A stretch of 64,000 bases of DNA from Prochlorococcus sp. AG-347-L02 (GTDB lineage Bacteria > Cyanobacteriota > Cyanobacteriia > PCC-6307 > Cyanobiaceae), in NCBI GenBank assembly GCA_003281255.1, contig QCCL01000008.1, forward strand, positions 1-64,000, in the 5' to 3' direction. Below the pieces are notes generated by a model, which was not told where the DNA came from, did no database searches, and was given only the letters and a program-made list of their open reading frames with translations. This document shows positions 8,423 through 19,037 of the stretch, in pieces. The position numbers and the translations under genes were made by a program. Within the stretch, counting starts at the first letter, position 1. Each line of letters opens with the position of its first letter.

Positions 8423-8623
8423 TTAGTTTCCGTTCCAATCTACTGAGAAACCTTGTAGGAGTAAGGATTGGTTATAAATTTGTAGAAGAATAACTAAGAA
8501 AACCAAAAGTAGTAGACCAATTACTGTCATAATAGGAACTGCTCCCCAACCAGGTACAACTTTACCTTGACCTGAATTGCCAATTGCTTTTAAAAGACTT
8601 CCTAATGCTGTTTTTTGACCCAT
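8423..8623 (-). CDS. psbH: Photosystem II protein H
   Basis: The 66-residue sequence is a full PsbH: an N-terminal stromal tail [12 protein letters not shown], then [14 protein letters not shown] leading into one membrane helix (about residues 30-50) and a C-terminal FSVDWNGN. PsbH is a small thylakoid subunit near CP47 involved in PSII stability and acceptor-side function. It is transcribed away from psbN across an 80-base shared promoter region, keeping the opposed psbH/psbN arrangement known from cyanobacteria and plastids. Confidence 0.97.
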   Translation of the reverse strand: MGQKTALGSLLKAIGNSGQGKVVPGWGAVPIMTVIGLLLLVFLVILLQIYNQSLLLQGFSVDWNGN

Positions 8624-8703
8624 GTTAAATTCACAAAATCGTATATTATTTCGCTATTGTATAAGAACCTAGACATAATTTGTTTACAAACTTAGCAAAA
8701 TTG

Positions 8704-8856
8704 ATGCAAACTTTATCATCAGCCCCAGATCCAGCAGTTTCTATAGCCGTAACTATTCTGGCATTACTTTTAGCTCTAACCGGTTTTGGTCTTTGGACTG
8801 CTTTTGGACCTAAAGCAGCAAAGCTTACTGATCCTTGGGATGATCATGATGATTAA
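8704..8856 (+). CDS. psbN: PsbN, photosystem II assembly-related protein
   Basis: The ORF encodes 50 residues beginning MQTLSSAPDPAVSIAV, with one membrane helix (about residues 12-33) and the conserved GLWTAFGPKAAKLTDPWDDHDD end (positions 29-50). PsbN was first called a PSII subunit, but plant work indicates a role in assembly. The ATG at 8704 is 80 bases from the psbH start on the opposite strand. It is followed after 109 bases by psbI in the same direction. Confidence 0.95.
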   Translation: MQTLSSAPDPAVSIAVTILALLLALTGFGLWTAFGPKAAKLTDPWDDHDD

Positions 8857-8965
8857 TTAATCGTTAAAGTATTTCAAATTTTTCCAAAAATACAAAAAGT
8901 AAACATTTAACCATAGTTTAATTATAAATTTAATAGGATATAAATCTGTCAGCACTAGTAATTCC

Positions 8966-9094
8966 ATGCTCGCCTTAAAAATTTCTGTTTACACCATTGT
9001 TTTTTTCTTTGTTGGAATATTTCTCTTCGGATTTTTAGCAAGTGACCCAACAAGAACACCAAACAGAAAAGATCTAGAAAGTCCTCAAGATTAA
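8966..9094 (+). CDS. psbI: Photosystem II protein I
   Basis: The ORF encodes 42 residues, [12 protein letters not shown] followed by a single membrane helix and the conserved [14 protein letters not shown] end. PsbI is a reaction-centre subunit bound near CP43 and D1. An AT-rich candidate -10 region (TATAAA within about 8938-8945) lies upstream. The LptD-like gene starts 20 bases after the stop, so read-through into it is possible. Confidence 0.95.
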
Positions 9095-9114
9095 TCTCTT
9101 AATTAAAATTTAAA

Positions 9115-11106
9115 TTGATTTCTGGAATTTCAAAAAAAGTAATATTTTTCTCTTTTTTGTTTGTTCACTTCGTACAGCCATCCAAATCAGTTGAATATTC
9201 AATAATTAATAAAAATACCAATAACCGCAGTGCTCAACTAACTCAGTTGGCACTATTTAATTTAGAATATTCTTCAAATTCTCATAATAATCTTTTAAAT
9301 AATGATACTGATTATGAAAAATTTTTAAAGAAAAAAATAGATTCACTTTTGGTTGCTAAAGCCGAAAATCAGCAAGAGCTTATAATTGAATCGGATAAGC
9401 AGTCCGAAATAAGTGGTGTTATTTATGCAGAGGGCAATGTGTCTCTCTCTTATCGAGGCAAACTCCTTAAAGCTGATAAATTAATATACGATAAGTTAAA
9501 TAAAAAAATTGAAGCAAAGGGAAATATAACATTCATATTAGGAGATCAAATCTTTAGAGTTTCACAACTTGAATACAGCTTTATTAGCGAAAAAGGTTAT
9601 CTATTAGATGTTAAAGGCGTAATCAATACCAATACCTTGATTGAAGACATATCTTCAAATTTCAGCTTATCAGATTCTAAAAAGTTAGAAGATTTAATTG
9701 ATTTAAACAAAAAGGAAGTTATAAATACTCCTGACAATGTGCAGAATTGGTTGTTCTTTACAGAAAAAATGACCATAGATGGGGTTAAATGGAAAAGTAA
9801 GAAGGCTATATTTAGTAATGATTTACTTGAATTAAAACAAGCAAAATTAGCAATAAATTCATTAGAAGTTTTTCCTATTAATGAAAAACTCAGATTTAAA
9901 TCTTCATTAAATTATTTAATACTTGATGAAAAAGTATCAATCCCCTTTTGGTTAGGTAGTAGAAATTTTGATTATAAAACGTTTCAACCTGCAAATAAAT
10001 GGAACTTTGGATACGAAAATTTAGAAAAGGATGGCTATTTTATTGGCAGGAAAATTGACACAATAGACATAAATGATGATTTTGTTCTTGATTTAGAACC
10101 TCAATTCTTGATTCAACGCTTACTCAAAGGCTATACAAAAAGTTTTGTAGATAAGGGGGAATCAATAACTTCAGATAGGGTTAAGAGAAATTCAAGTTTT
10201 GAAGATTATTTTGCATTAAAATCTAAGATAAGAGGCACAAAAAAAAATTGGGATTTAGAAATAGAAAAGAATCTAAATTCCTTTGATTTTAATAAATTTT
10301 CAGATGCATTTAGATTTAAAACTGAATTGAGTAAAGAAATTGATTTATTAGATTCAGAATGGGAAATAAGTTTTTATGGAATTTATAGAGAGAGATTATG
10401 GAATGGTTCATTGGGTGAAGCAGAAATTTACTCAGGTTATGGTTCAAAATTGCAAAAAGAAAATACTTGGATTGTTGATGGCGTTAAAAAGTCAGAAATT
10501 TTATCTTTAGGTTTGGCCAATATCACAGCAGAGGCTGTAAATACAAAAAATCTCATAACTAACAGAAAAGGTAATTTGTTTTATTCTCTCGATCAGAAAT
10601 TTCCAATTAGTACTGGAAAACCTAACAAGAAATCTATTGATATTTCATATAAGTACATTCCTGAACCAATCACAAAAGGCATAAGTCTTAATACAAGATT
10701 AGAGGGATTATATTCTTTCTATGAAAATGGAGATCATCAAGAATATTTAGGGCTAGGTATTGGCCCAGAATTAATATTTGGTAATTTTAAAAATAAAACT
10801 TTTGACTATACTCGTCTAAGTCTTTTACCTTTCTATAAATTTGATGGTGGCGAAAGTGTCTTTAAGTTTGATCAGAATTATGAGGACTTAACCTTAAATA
10901 TTTCTTTTGATCAGCAATTATATGGACCAATTATTCTTAAAAGTATTGGGATTTTGAACTTAACCAACGATTCAAACGATTATGGTGAATTTATAGATTC
11001 TAAAATTTCTTTAAATTGGAAAAAAAGATCTTATGAATTAGGTATTTTTTATCAACCTCATAACAAAGAGGGCGGTATTTCTTTTAGTCTCTTTGGATTT
11101 AAATAG
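9115..11106 (+). CDS. LptD/OstA-like outer-membrane protein (DUF3769-type)
   Basis: The 663 residues begin with a signal-like segment (about residues 6-25). An OstA/LptA-like beta-jellyroll region follows at about 90-190, including SGVIYAEGNVSLSYRGKLL and KIEAKGNITF motifs. The long C-terminal half has alternating aromatic and polar residues typical of a beta-barrel and ends with an aromatic residue (FSLFGFK). Cyanobacterial LptD-type proteins deliver lipopolysaccharide to the outer leaflet; I infer that role. TTG 9115 is taken as start because it lies directly before the signal segment. The stop abuts the convergent leuD stop. Confidence 0.75.
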   Translation: MISGISKKVIFFSFLFVHFVQPSKSVEYSIINKNTNNRSAQLTQLALFNLEYSSNSHNNLLNNDTDYEKFLKKKIDSLLVAKAENQQELIIESDKQSEISGVIYAEGNVSLSYRGKLLKADKLIYDKLNKKIEAKGNITFILGDQIFRVSQLEYSFISEKGYLLDVKGVINTNTLIEDISSNFSLSDSKKLEDLIDLNKKEVINTPDNVQNWLFFTEKMTIDGVKWKSKKAIFSNDLLELKQAKLAINSLEVFPINEKLRFKSSLNYLILDEKVSIPFWLGSRNFDYKTFQPANKWNFGYENLEKDGYFIGRKIDTIDINDDFVLDLEPQFLIQRLLKGYTKSFVDKGESITSDRVKRNSSFEDYFALKSKIRGTKKNWDLEIEKNLNSFDFNKFSDAFRFKTELSKEIDLLDSEWEISFYGIYRERLWNGSLGEAEIYSGYGSKLQKENTWIVDGVKKSEILSLGLANITAEAVNTKNLITNRKGNLFYSLDQKFPISTGKPNKKSIDISYKYIPEPITKGISLNTRLEGLYSFYENGDHQEYLGLGIGPELIFGNFKNKTFDYTRLSLLPFYKFDGGESVFKFDQNYEDLTLNISFDQQLYGPIILKSIGILNLTNDSNDYGEFIDSKISLNWKKRSYELGIFYQPHNKEGGISFSLFGFK

Positions 11107-11730
11107 CTATATAAAATTAGTATTAAATTTTATATAAGGTAATTGGGTAAATTTATTTTCTATTAAATTTTCATTCTCAAGTAGTGTTAAAGTCCCATCC
11201 CATTCTCCTGACAAAAACATTTTTCTTGAGCTTTCCTTAATCTCAAGATTGAAATTTAAATCTGTTGATTTTGCTAAGGATTTTTTTAGATCAATTTCTA
11301 AAAATAAAAATTGATTCAGACAATAGTTTTGTATTTCTTCTATTAAATTTTTAGGTAGTGTAAAACATGGGATTCCTATCGCAATACAGTTACTATAAAA
11401 AATGTCGGCGAAACTCTCGCCTATGATTGCTTTTATACCCCATCTCATAAGCGCTTGGGGGGCATGTTCTCTGCTGGAACCACATCCAAAATTGCTGTTA
11501 ACAACAAGTATTGAGGCATTTTTATTTTCCTCTAAATCAAAAGGATGCTTTCCTTTAAAAGTTTTTCTATCGTCTTCAAAAACAGATTCGCCCAATGAAT
11601 CAAAGTTAACACATTTCAAAAAGCGCGCTGGAATTATTCGATCTGTATCAATGTCGTTACCAATCAAAGAGATACATTGCCCGTTTATATTTGAAATTTT
11701 TCCAATTGGTGGCTTGAACTCTGTTTTCAT
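11107..11730 (-). CDS. leuD: 3-isopropylmalate dehydratase small subunit
   Basis: LeuD provides the swivelling domain that completes the substrate site of isopropylmalate isomerase in leucine synthesis. The protein holds NDIDTDRIIPARFLK (residues 25-39) and NFGCGSSREHAPQAL (about 80-94), both diagnostic. The 207 residues are normal length. It starts one base inside the leuC stop codon on the same strand, so the two subunits are translationally coupled and made together. Confidence 0.95.
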   Translation of the reverse strand: MKTEFKPPIGKISNINGQCISLIGNDIDTDRIIPARFLKCVNFDSLGESVFEDDRKTFKGKHPFDLEENKNASILVVNSNFGCGSSREHAPQALMRWGIKAIIGESFADIFYSNCIAIGIPCFTLPKNLIEEIQNYCLNQFLFLEIDLKKSLAKSTDLNFNLEIKESSRKMFLSGEWDGTLTLLENENLIENKFTQLPYIKFNTNFI

Positions 11731-13136
11731 TAGTTAAGCAATTCTCTAACATCACTGACTTTCCCATTAATTGCAGCAGCAGCAACCATTGCTGGACTCA
11801 TGAGAAGTGTTCTTCCATTGGGAGATCCTTGCCTACCCTTGAAATTTCTATTACTAGAACTAGCACTTACTTGATTACCAATTAGCTTATCTGAATTCAT
11901 TGCTAAACACATTGAGCAGCCAGGCTCTCTCCATTGAAATCCAGAATTCTCAAATATCTTATCAATACCTTCTTGTTTTGCTTCAGTGGCCACTTTTTCT
12001 GAACCTGGAACTACAAATGCTTTGACATTTTTAGATACTTTTTTGTCTTTTAATACTTGAGCTGCAACTCTTAAATCACTGATTCTCCCATTTGTACAAC
12101 TACCTATGAAACAAACGTCCACAGGAGTATCTTTTATTAATTGTCCTGGCTTGAAACTCATATATTCATAAGCCTCTTTTGCAACTAATTTATCATTTGG
12201 AGATAAGTCATCTAAAAGAGGGATTTGTTGATTAATGCTTATACTTTGGCCGGGAGTAATCCCCCAGGTTACGGTTGGTTCTACTTTAGAAGCATCTAAT
12301 TTGATTACATCATCATAAATTGAATTTTCATCGCTTTTTAATGATTTCCACCATATGAGCGCTTTATCCCAATGACCATCCTTTGGAGCACATAATTTAT
12401 TTTTAATGTAACTAAAGGTCTTTTCATCAGGATTAATGTAGCCGCATCTTGCTCCTCCTTCAATAGACATATTGCATATCGTCATCCTTTCTTCCATTGA
12501 TAATTCATGTATCGCAGGCCCTGCAAATTCATATGCGAAACCTACTCCTGCTTTTACACCAAGTTTATTAATGATATGAAGCACTAAATCCTTAGCATAA
12601 ACACCCTTAGATAATTTATTGTCGCACCAAATCTGCCTTACTTTCAATTTGTTCATGGCTAATGTTTGGGAAGCAAGAACATCTCTTACTTGACTTGTAC
12701 CTATCCCAAAAGCAATTGACCCAAAAGCACCATGAGTTGAAGTATGAGAATCTCCGCAAGCGATTGACATTCCTGGCTGAGTAAGTCCTAATTCCGGCGC
12801 TACTACATGAACTATTCCTTGATTACCACTACCAATATTAAAAAATCTTATTTTATGTTCTAAGCAATTCTTCTCCAGAGTCTCAATCATCTGTTCGGCT
12901 AGATTATCTTTGAAAGGCCTACTCTGATTATCTGTTGGCACAATATGATCAACAGTAGCAACAGTTCTTTCAGGGAATTTAACTTTTAAGTTTTTGTCCT
13001 TTAAAGCCCCAAATGCTTGGGGACTTGTTACTTCATGGATAAGATGAAGACCTATAAATATTTGATCAGATCCACCAGGAAGAGTTGAAACCTTATGTAA
13101 ATCCCAAACTTTATCAAATAGGGTATCTTGACTCAA
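11730..13136 (-). CDS. leuC: 3-isopropylmalate dehydratase large subunit
   Basis: The 468-residue aconitase-family protein carries the three cysteines that hold the 4Fe-4S cluster: Cys347 in FIGSCTNGR and Cys407 and Cys410 in GCSMC, at the same positions as in E. coli Leu[16 protein letters not shown]-like sequence occurs at residues 125-139. It isomerises 2-isopropylmalate to 3-isopropylmalate with LeuD, encoded immediately downstream. cinA and glyA lie upstream on the same strand within 14 bases, so the four may share a transcript. Confidence 0.97.
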   Translation of the reverse strand: MSQDTLFDKVWDLHKVSTLPGGSDQIFIGLHLIHEVTSPQAFGALKDKNLKVKFPERTVATVDHIVPTDNQSRPFKDNLAEQMIETLEKNCLEHKIRFFNIGSGNQGIVHVVAPELGLTQPGMSIACGDSHTSTHGAFGSIAFGIGTSQVRDVLASQTLAMNKLKVRQIWCDNKLSKGVYAKDLVLHIINKLGVKAGVGFAYEFAGPAIHELSMEERMTICNMSIEGGARCGYINPDEKTFSYIKNKLCAPKDGHWDKALIWWKSLKSDENSIYDDVIKLDASKVEPTVTWGITPGQSISINQQIPLLDDLSPNDKLVAKEAYEYMSFKPGQLIKDTPVDVCFIGSCTNGRISDLRVAAQVLKDKKVSKNVKAFVVPGSEKVATEAKQEGIDKIFENSGFQWREPGCSMCLAMNSDKLIGNQVSASSSNRNFKGRQGSPNGRTLLMSPAMVAAAAINGKVSDVRELLN

Positions 13137-13149
13137 TTTGTAAAAATAG

Positions 13150-14424
13150 TCACTTACTATTCGATAATAGGATTAATCTGAGGCTGTTCAAACACACATT
13201 TACACTTAGTGTTTGAATTTCTTTTCTATTTCGGGTTGAATTAAATAGTTTTTTTATATTAGTAATGTGATTATTTGGTCCTGAAATTGAGATATAGACA
13301 AGTCCAATGGGTTTATCTTGACTTCCTCCATTAGGTCCAGCTATTCCACTAATTGCTATTGCCCAATCTGATCCTAATTTCTCTTTTACATTAGTTGCCA
13401 TGGCCTCACAAACTTCTTCAGAAACAGCTCCATATTTTGTGAGCTTTTCTTCAGAAATATTTAGTAATGAATTTTTTAGCTCATTACTATAAGAAACAAT
13501 ACTACCTTGAAAAACTTGAGATGAGCCTGATATTGATGTAAGCGATGAAGATAGAAGGCCTCCTGTACAGGATTCAGCAAAAACAATAGTTTGATTTCTC
13601 TTGGTTAATTCTTTTATTAAAACGCTTGGAAGAGTATCATTATCCTCTCCATAAATAAACTTTGAAAAATCTTTTTTTAATTTTTCTTTTACCGGCTTAA
13701 TTATATTTTTTGCTTCTAGGTCATTCTTTGCTCGCGCCGTGATTCTGATTTTAACCTCTCCTAAGTTTGCATATGGAGCAACCGTTGGATTTTTAAGATT
13801 TAATAGATCATTAATTTTTTCTGCAACGCTAGATTCTCCAATTCCTGCAAATTTAAGAGTATTTGAAAAAAAGGAATAACTATCTGAGAATTTGGTTTTA
13901 ATGAAATCATACGCAGTCTCTTCCCACATAGTTTTCATTTCACAAGGTACTCCAGGGAAAGTAAGAATAGTAAATCCTTTTATTGGTTCCCATATCATTC
14001 CTGGAGCAGTGCCCCTAGGGTTATTAATTATTTGAGCATTTTTTGGGAAGAAACATTGTTTCCTTAAGCTAGAGGAATTGTCATTGAGCTTTGAGTTTGG
14101 AAGTTTTTGTTTAATTTCATCCCATAAGTGCGGTCTTTCAAAAAGAGATACATTAAAAGATCTGGCTATTGCTTCAGTGGTTAAGTCATCTGGGGTGGGT
14201 CCCAATCCACCAGTTGTAATTAGAAGATTACTTCTTTTCGATATTTCTTGAATTACTTTAATAATTCGATTACAATTATCACCTACAGTTGATTGCCTAA
14301 AGTGATTTAAGCCTAATAGCGATAATTGTTCAGAAATCCATTGAGCATTTGTGTTTATGATATTTCCTAAAAGTAGCTCTGTTCCAATAGAAAGAATTTC
14401 AACTCCCTTGGAATTAGGACTCAT
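13150..14424 (-). CDS. cinA: CinA-like protein (NMN amidohydrolase / competence-damage family)
   Basis: The 424 residues have an N-terminal molybdopterin-binding-like domain ([21 protein letters not shown]) and a C-terminal PncC-type domain ([10 protein letters not shown] at about 284-293, [12 protein letters not shown]). The family hydrolyses NMN or ADP-ribose-related metabolites in pyridine-nucleotide repair. The start overlaps the glyA stop by four bases, giving coupling. Length is standard for the two-domain form. Confidence 0.93.
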   Translation of the reverse strand: MSPNSKGVEILSIGTELLLGNIINTNAQWISEQLSLLGLNHFRQSTVGDNCNRIIKVIQEISKRSNLLITTGGLGPTPDDLTTEAIARSFNVSLFERPHLWDEIKQKLPNSKLNDNSSSLRKQCFFPKNAQIINNPRGTAPGMIWEPIKGFTILTFPGVPCEMKTMWEETAYDFIKTKFSDSYSFFSNTLKFAGIGESSVAEKINDLLNLKNPTVAPYANLGEVKIRITARAKNDLEAKNIIKPVKEKLKKDFSKFIYGEDNDTLPSVLIKELTKRNQTIVFAESCTGGLLSSSLTSISGSSQVFQGSIVSYSNELKNSLLNISEEKLTKYGAVSEEVCEAMATNVKEKLGSDWAIAISGIAGPNGGSQDKPIGLVYISISGPNNHITNIKKLFNSTRNRKEIQTLSVNVCLNSLRLILLSNSK

Positions 14425-15692
14425 TTAATTGATGCTTCGAGTTTGCCTTCATAAAGAGGAAAACGATTACATAAAGTTAATACTCTTTTTTTACATTGAC
14501 TTTCAATCAGTGAATCATTTGGGTTAAGTAATCTATCAGCAATAATTTCGCCAACTTCAGCAAAAGCATTCTCATTAAAGCCTCTAGTAGTTAAAGCAGC
14601 AGTACCCAACCTCAGCCCGCTGGTTACAAAAGGTGATTCCGGGTCAAATGGAACAGTATTTTTATTTGCAGTGATATTCACTTCACTTACGAGCAAGTCA
14701 GCAATTTTACCAGTCATATTGATACTTCTTAAATCGAGTAAAACAATATGATTATCAGTGCCTCCACTAACGATATCAATACCTCTATTTATTAAAGTTG
14801 AAGCTAGAACCTTGGAATTTTTTATTACTTGTTGGGAATAATCAACAAAATCTGGCTGTAAGGCTTCTCCAAATGCAACTGCTTTAGCTGCAATAATGTG
14901 TTCTAGGGGCCCCCCCTGAGTTCCTGGGAAAACAGATTTATCGAATTTCTTTCCAAATTCTGCATCTTTACACAAGATAAGTCCTCCTCTAGGCCCTCTT
15001 AATGTTTTATGAGTAGTTGTAGTTACTACATCACAATAGGGAATTGGATTTGGATGAAGTTTACTTGCTACAAGACCTGCGATGTGTGCAATATCAGCCA
15101 TTAAGAATGCACCAACTTCATCTGCAATTTTTCTAAATGATTCAAAATCGATTGTTCTTGGATAAGCTGAATATCCGCATATGATCAATTTTGGTTTTGT
15201 TTCAAGTGCTATCTCTCTTATTTCATCAAAATTTAATTCACTAGTTTCTTTGTTTACACCATAGTGAACTGCATTAAACCATTTACCACTCATATTTACT
15301 GGAGATCCATGAGTTAGGTGTCCACCATGAGATAAATCCATCCCCAGGATTGTGTCGCCAGGTTTTAGTAAACTTAGGAAAACAGCAGCATTTGCCTGTG
15401 CTCCACTATGGGGTTGCACATTAGCCCAATTTGCATTAAATAATTTTTTTGCTCTTTGAATAGCTAATTCTTCTATTTCATCAACAAATTCACATCCCCC
15501 GTAATATCTTTTTTGAGGTAATCCCTCTGCGTATTTATTTGTAAGGACTGATCCTTGAGCTTGCATGACTGCAATTGATGCAAAATTTTCACTCGCTATT
15601 AACTCAAGATGGGTTTCCTGTCTATTTTTTTCAGAGTTAATAAAATTTGATATTACTGGATCACTTTCTTTAAGATTTTGAAGAATATTCAT
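14421..15692 (-). CDS. glyA: Serine hydroxymethyltransferase
   Basis: SHMT converts serine and tetrahydrofolate to glycine and methylene-tetrahydrofolate, the donor used by ThyX in this window and by purine synthesis. The 423 residues hold the PLP-binding [14 protein letters not shown] with Lys229, [11 protein letters not shown] (198-208), the N-terminal LIASENF and [14 protein letters not shown]. Length is standard. It is the first gene of a glyA-cinA-leuC-leuD run, with tRNA-Arg 77 bases upstream on the same strand. I see no glycine riboswitch in the short leader. Confidence 0.97.
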   Translation of the reverse strand: MNILQNLKESDPVISNFINSEKNRQETHLELIASENFASIAVMQAQGSVLTNKYAEGLPQKRYYGGCEFVDEIEELAIQRAKKLFNANWANVQPHSGAQANAAVFLSLLKPGDTILGMDLSHGGHLTHGSPVNMSGKWFNAVHYGVNKETSELNFDEIREIALETKPKLIICGYSAYPRTIDFESFRKIADEVGAFLMADIAHIAGLVASKLHPNPIPYCDVVTTTTHKTLRGPRGGLILCKDAEFGKKFDKSVFPGTQGGPLEHIIAAKAVAFGEALQPDFVDYSQQVIKNSKVLASTLINRGIDIVSGGTDNHIVLLDLRSINMTGKIADLLVSEVNITANKNTVPFDPESPFVTSGLRLGTAALTTRGFNENAFAEVGEIIADRLLNPNDSLIESQCKKRVLTLCNRFPLYEGKLEASIK

Positions 15693-15769
15693 TGAATTTG
15701 ATAAGTAATACCCTTAATATAGACGATATTTTTTAGAAAAATATAAAAAGAATATTTCATAATTTTAAA

Positions 15770-15843
15770 CGCGCCTGGAGAGATTCGAACTCCCGACACC
15801 CTGATCCGTAGTCAGGTGCTCTAATCCACTGAGCTACAGGCGC
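15770..15843 (-). tRNA. tRNA-Arg (anticodon ACG)
   Basis: The minus strand folds as a standard cloverleaf: acceptor stem GCGCCTG/CAGGCGC, D-arm GCTC...GAGC, anticodon stem CCTGA/TCAGG around CTACGGA, and a T-arm with TTCGAAT. The anticodon is ACG, whose A34 is normally edited to inosine to read CGU, CGC and CGA. CCA is not encoded. The discriminator base is G. Confidence 0.95.
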
Positions 15844-15929
15844 ATAATTATGTAATATCTCTGTTTCAGGGTCTCTTAGTCAACTAGATTTCAGGTAAAA
15901 TATCTATTATTAACAATCTAATTATTAAT

Positions 15930-16181
15930 ATGCCTATAAAGTGGTACGGAAATGGTGATTTAGAAGATCCCATCTATAAACATTTTTCTCGAATAGTAAA
16001 TTTTGTTATTCACTGTATGATATTTACTGCGATAGTAAGTGGTACTTGGCTTTTAAAAGAAATTAAATATGAAATCGCTTTTTTTAATAATTTTGCAATT
16101 TTCTGGTCAATTCTTTTAGCTTCGCATTTAATATTTGTAATTATAAAAAAACCTAAAGATACTTCAAAACAATCAACTTAA
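15930..16181 (+). CDS. Small two-helix membrane protein of unknown function
   Basis: This 83-residue protein begins MPIKWYGNGDLEDPIYKHFS and then has two hydrophobic stretches (about residues 23-43 and 50-72), ending in a short basic tail. That layout is a 2TM hairpin with a conserved-looking aromatic, acidic N-terminus. I do not recognise a named family. It lies 14 bases before the DUF3181 gene on the same strand, so the two are probably cotranscribed. A Tyr/Trp-rich N-terminus would suit a thylakoid surface protein, but nothing shows this. Confidence 0.65.
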   Translation: MPIKWYGNGDLEDPIYKHFSRIVNFVIHCMIFTAIVSGTWLLKEIKYEIAFFNNFAIFWSILLASHLIFVIIKKPKDTSKQST

Positions 16182-16195
16182 TAAATTTTTAATTT

Positions 16196-16486
16196 ATGGA
16201 CTCTCAAGTACGAATAAGTGATCTAGAAAATATTATTTCAGAAAAGGTTTTTATAAAAATAGAAAAGTGGAATTTATATCTTGGAGATGCTGGTCTAGCT
16301 AGAAACCTTGCTATTGAATGCATCAGCAATAAAAATCAAGACCCATTGGAGGCTGCGAAAATAAGTTTGAAAGCAATAAATGTGAAAGTAGGGGATGGTG
16401 TTAAAAGTATTCCACTGATCGATTTAATAACTAACTCACAAATTCTAGAATTAGAGGAGATATTGGAAAGTTTTTTTGAAAACTAA
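16196..16486 (+). CDS. DUF3181 family protein
   Basis: The 96-residue, mostly helical acidic protein resembles the cyanobacterial DUF3181 family: LENIISEKVFIKIEKWNLYLGDAG near the start, then an EAAKISLKAINVKVGDG core. It has no signal peptide or membrane segment. It follows a small membrane protein by 14 bases, and its 3' end overlaps the convergent murJ gene by four bases. Function unknown. Confidence 0.72.
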   Translation: MDSQVRISDLENIISEKVFIKIEKWNLYLGDAGLARNLAIECISNKNQDPLEAAKISLKAINVKVGDGVKSIPLIDLITNSQILELEEILESFFEN

Positions 16487-18105
16487 ATCTTTTTTTTATA
16501 AACTTTAAATTTATTTACTTTCAGGAATTTTGTAAGAAAAAAATAGATTACAAAAAAAGTTAGAGATCCAAATATTAATAATAAAAATTCTCCTAGATTT
16601 GAATTGAAGTTATTTGTAGTTTTAAGAATGCTAAAACAAAGCGTGCTATCTATAAATGCCGCTAATGACATAAGGATAATTTTCCTTAATAAATCCAAGT
16701 TAGGCAAGTGGATATTTTCATTTCTCAGATTAAAAGAAAGCAAAATACAAACCATAAAGTTGACTATTACTGAAGATAAAATTATTCCTACTACTCCAAA
16801 ATTATATGGAGAGAGATTCCCAAAATTATTAATTGGGGCACCAATTAACAACCAATCAAAAAAAATATTTAATATTATCCCTGCAAATGATGACTTGAAA
16901 GGGAAGTTTGTTTTTTCTATTGAATAGTAAGTTCTTACTAATAAATCTCTATAAAGATAAAAAGGTATGCCAACCCCATAAGCTATTAATATATTCTTTA
17001 CTTTTAAAGCAGCTATATAATCAAAAGATCCTCTCTGAAAAACTAACTGTACTATTTGATTATTAAATGTTATGAAAAATGCGGCTAAAAAAATAGTTGT
17101 CAAGAAACAGTATTCTATTCCAGAGATCAATTTTTTTTGGAGGCCTAAATAGTCTTTATCACTTCTAAATTTAGAGAATTTTGGAAGTAATGGCAAAATC
17201 AAAGAGTTAGATAATATGCCTAATGGGGCTTGTATCAGAAAGTTTCCATAAGCTAGTCCCGATGCTGCTCCTTGAAAACTTGAAGCGAAAAACATATCGA
17301 TAAAAACATTAATTTGACTGAGACCTGATGAAATAGATGCTGGAATAATTAGTTTGAAAATCCTCCTCTCTTCATCATAAAATAATTGGAAGTTTGACTT
17401 TAATCTCAAGAGACCGATTTTATTTATTTCCGAAATTTGAACAACAAACTGAATTAAAGTTCCGGTCAAAGTTGCATAAGCTAGTAATCCCGTATAAGTA
17501 AAGAAATGAGAATATGCATTTTCTTTGTTGATAATCCAACTAAATAAAATAAAAAAAATAGTAGTTAGGCTTGTTATCGCTGGACTTATACTTGATAAAA
17601 AGAATTTTCTTTGGGAATTTAAGGCGCCAAAGCTTAAACCTATGAATCCAGACAAAGGGATACAAGGTGTAAGTATTTTTAATTGGTAAGTGGCAATTGA
17701 TTTAGCTTCGTAACTTAAATTAGGGGCTAATAATTGAATCAATAAATTAGAATTAAAGTATATTAATATAGCTAAACCAATAAATAATATTGAAATTTTT
17801 ATGCTGACTTGAGTTAAAATAATTCCTCCATTTTTTTTGTTAAGGGGAGTTAGAACTGCAACGACTGCGTTATGTAAGGGACCATTAATCCCTCCAATGA
17901 TTATTAACAAAAAACCTGGAATTATATAGGCATAATTAAAAGCGTCGTATGTTACTCCAATTCCAAAAGCAGCAGCTATAAATATTTGTCTTATACATCC
18001 AGCTAATTTACTAAGACTAGTACCAAATGAAATTGAAAAAACATTATTTTTTAAAAATGAATGCATTTGGATTTGTCTAAATTTTTCAAGAAGTTTAAGT
18101 TTCAA
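16483..18105 (-). CDS. murJ: Lipid II flippase MurJ (MVF family)
   Basis: The 540 residues are strongly hydrophobic with about 14 predicted membrane helices. The N-terminal pattern SISFGTSLSKLAGCIRQIFIAAAFGIG, then DAFNYAYIIP, is typical of MurJ; the charged Arg and Asp residues that line the central cavity are present. MurJ moves lipid II to the periplasmic face for peptidoglycan assembly. Length is normal for cyanobacteria. The ATG at 18105 lies 31 bases from the divergent sfsA start. Confidence 0.93.
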   Translation of the reverse strand: MKLKLLEKFRQIQMHSFLKNNVFSISFGTSLSKLAGCIRQIFIAAAFGIGVTYDAFNYAYIIPGFLLIIIGGINGPLHNAVVAVLTPLNKKNGGIILTQVSIKISILFIGLAILIYFNSNLLIQLLAPNLSYEAKSIATYQLKILTPCIPLSGFIGLSFGALNSQRKFFLSSISPAITSLTTIFFILFSWIINKENAYSHFFTYTGLLAYATLTGTLIQFVVQISEINKIGLLRLKSNFQLFYDEERRIFKLIIPASISSGLSQINVFIDMFFASSFQGAASGLAYGNFLIQAPLGILSNSLILPLLPKFSKFRSDKDYLGLQKKLISGIEYCFLTTIFLAAFFITFNNQIVQLVFQRGSFDYIAALKVKNILIAYGVGIPFYLYRDLLVRTYYSIEKTNFPFKSSFAGIILNIFFDWLLIGAPINNFGNLSPYNFGVVGIILSSVIVNFMVCILLSFNLRNENIHLPNLDLLRKIILMSLAAFIDSTLCFSILKTTNNFNSNLGEFLLLIFGSLTFFVIYFFLTKFLKVNKFKVYKKKI

Positions 18106-18136
18106 TTATATTTGATTTTTAACTAACGACATATTT

Positions 18137-18877
18137 ATGAATGATCGGATAATTGAATTTGATCCATTAATTGAAGGAGTTTTAATCAAGAGGTATAAAA
18201 GGTTTCTTGCAGATATAAAATTAGAGAGCGGAGAGGTAGTAACTGCTCATTGTGCCAACACAGGACCAATGAAGGGACTTTTGAGTGAGGGAGCAAAGGT
18301 AAGAATAAGCCTTTCCCCTTCTCCAAAAAGAAAATTACCTTTTACTTGGGAACAGATATGTGTTTTAGATGCAAAAAATGAGGAGGTTTGGGTTGGTATT
18401 AATACTCTATTTGCAAATAAGTTAATCAAAAAGGTTATTGAGAAAAATTTGCTTGACGAAATAATAGGAGAAATAGAGACAATTAAATCTGAAGTTCCTT
18501 ATGGAAAAGATAAAAAAAGCAGAATTGACTTTTTATTAACTCCAAAATCTTCAAATCCTGATAATCGTAACATTTACATTGAGGTTAAAAATACGACTTG
18601 GATTAGAGAAAATGTTGCTCTATTCCCTGATACAGTAACGAAAAGAGGCCAAAAACACCTCATAGAATTAAAGGAATTAATTCCTGAAAGTAAAAGTGTA
18701 TTAGTACTTTGTATTACAAGAAAGGACGCTTGTTTTTTTGCCCCCGGAGATGACGCAGATCCCTTGTACGGCAACCTTTTTAGAGAATCTTTAAGTGCAG
18801 GAATGATAACGATTCCTTGTTCCTTTGAATTTCATAAAGACCACATATCATGGAGAGGAATTAAACCTTTGAAATAA
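18137..18877 (+). CDS. sfsA: SfsA family protein (sugar fermentation stimulation homologue)
   Basis: The 246 residues match SfsA over the whole length: [34 protein letters not shown], the nuclease-like [14 protein letters not shown] and [10 protein letters not shown], and [13 protein letters not shown]. The D...E-x-K arrangement (RIDFLL with Asp, then EVK) is the PD-(D/E)XK nuclease core, and the N-terminus is an OB-like nucleic-acid-binding domain. Its cellular role is unclear despite the name. It is followed by the NtcA promoter of amt1 with no obvious terminator. Confidence 0.92.
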   Translation: MNDRIIEFDPLIEGVLIKRYKRFLADIKLESGEVVTAHCANTGPMKGLLSEGAKVRISLSPSPKRKLPFTWEQICVLDAKNEEVWVGINTLFANKLIKKVIEKNLLDEIIGEIETIKSEVPYGKDKKSRIDFLLTPKSSNPDNRNIYIEVKNTTWIRENVALFPDTVTKRGQKHLIELKELIPESKSVLVLCITRKDACFFAPGDDADPLYGNLFRESLSAGMITIPCSFEFHKDHISWRGIKPLK

Positions 18878-18960
18878 ATAAAATCTTGATATTTTGAAAC
18901 TTCTAAAAATAAAATTTTTTAATTTAACAAATAATTTTTTAAGGTGCAACTATAAAAATG

Positions 18961-19010
18961 GTATCAACAACTACTAGACACTGATAAGTTTTTTGAATAA
19001 ATTTAAATTT
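18961..19010 (+). promoter_or_regulatory. NtcA-activated promoter of amt1
   Basis: A perfect GTA-N8-TAC site spans 18961-18974. After 23 bases comes TAAATT (18998-19003), a TA-N3-T -10 box and the same hexamer as at ntcA. The predicted transcription start is about 19010, some 47 bases before the ATG. This is the textbook NtcA-dependent class II layout and explains nitrogen-stress control of ammonium uptake. Confidence 0.85.
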
Positions 19011-19014
19011 GAAA

Positions 19015-19037
19015 GGAAACAGTAAAACTGTTTTTTT
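19015..19037 (+). promoter_or_regulatory. U-tailed hairpin in the amt1 mRNA leader
   Basis: AAACAGT (19017-19023), loop AAA, ACTGTTT (19027-19033) form a perfect 7-bp stem followed by a run of T to 19037. Two G-U pairs could extend the stem at its base. It begins about five bases after the predicted transcript start and ends 20 bases before the ATG. In form it is an intrinsic terminator or attenuator; it could instead be a 5' stabilising hairpin. No clear Shine-Dalgarno lies between it and the start codon. Confidence 0.6.

Noticed and set aside
15692-15770. Possible glycine riboswitch before glyA
   Set aside because: The glyA leader is short and shows no paired aptamer structure; tRNA-Arg lies directly upstream.
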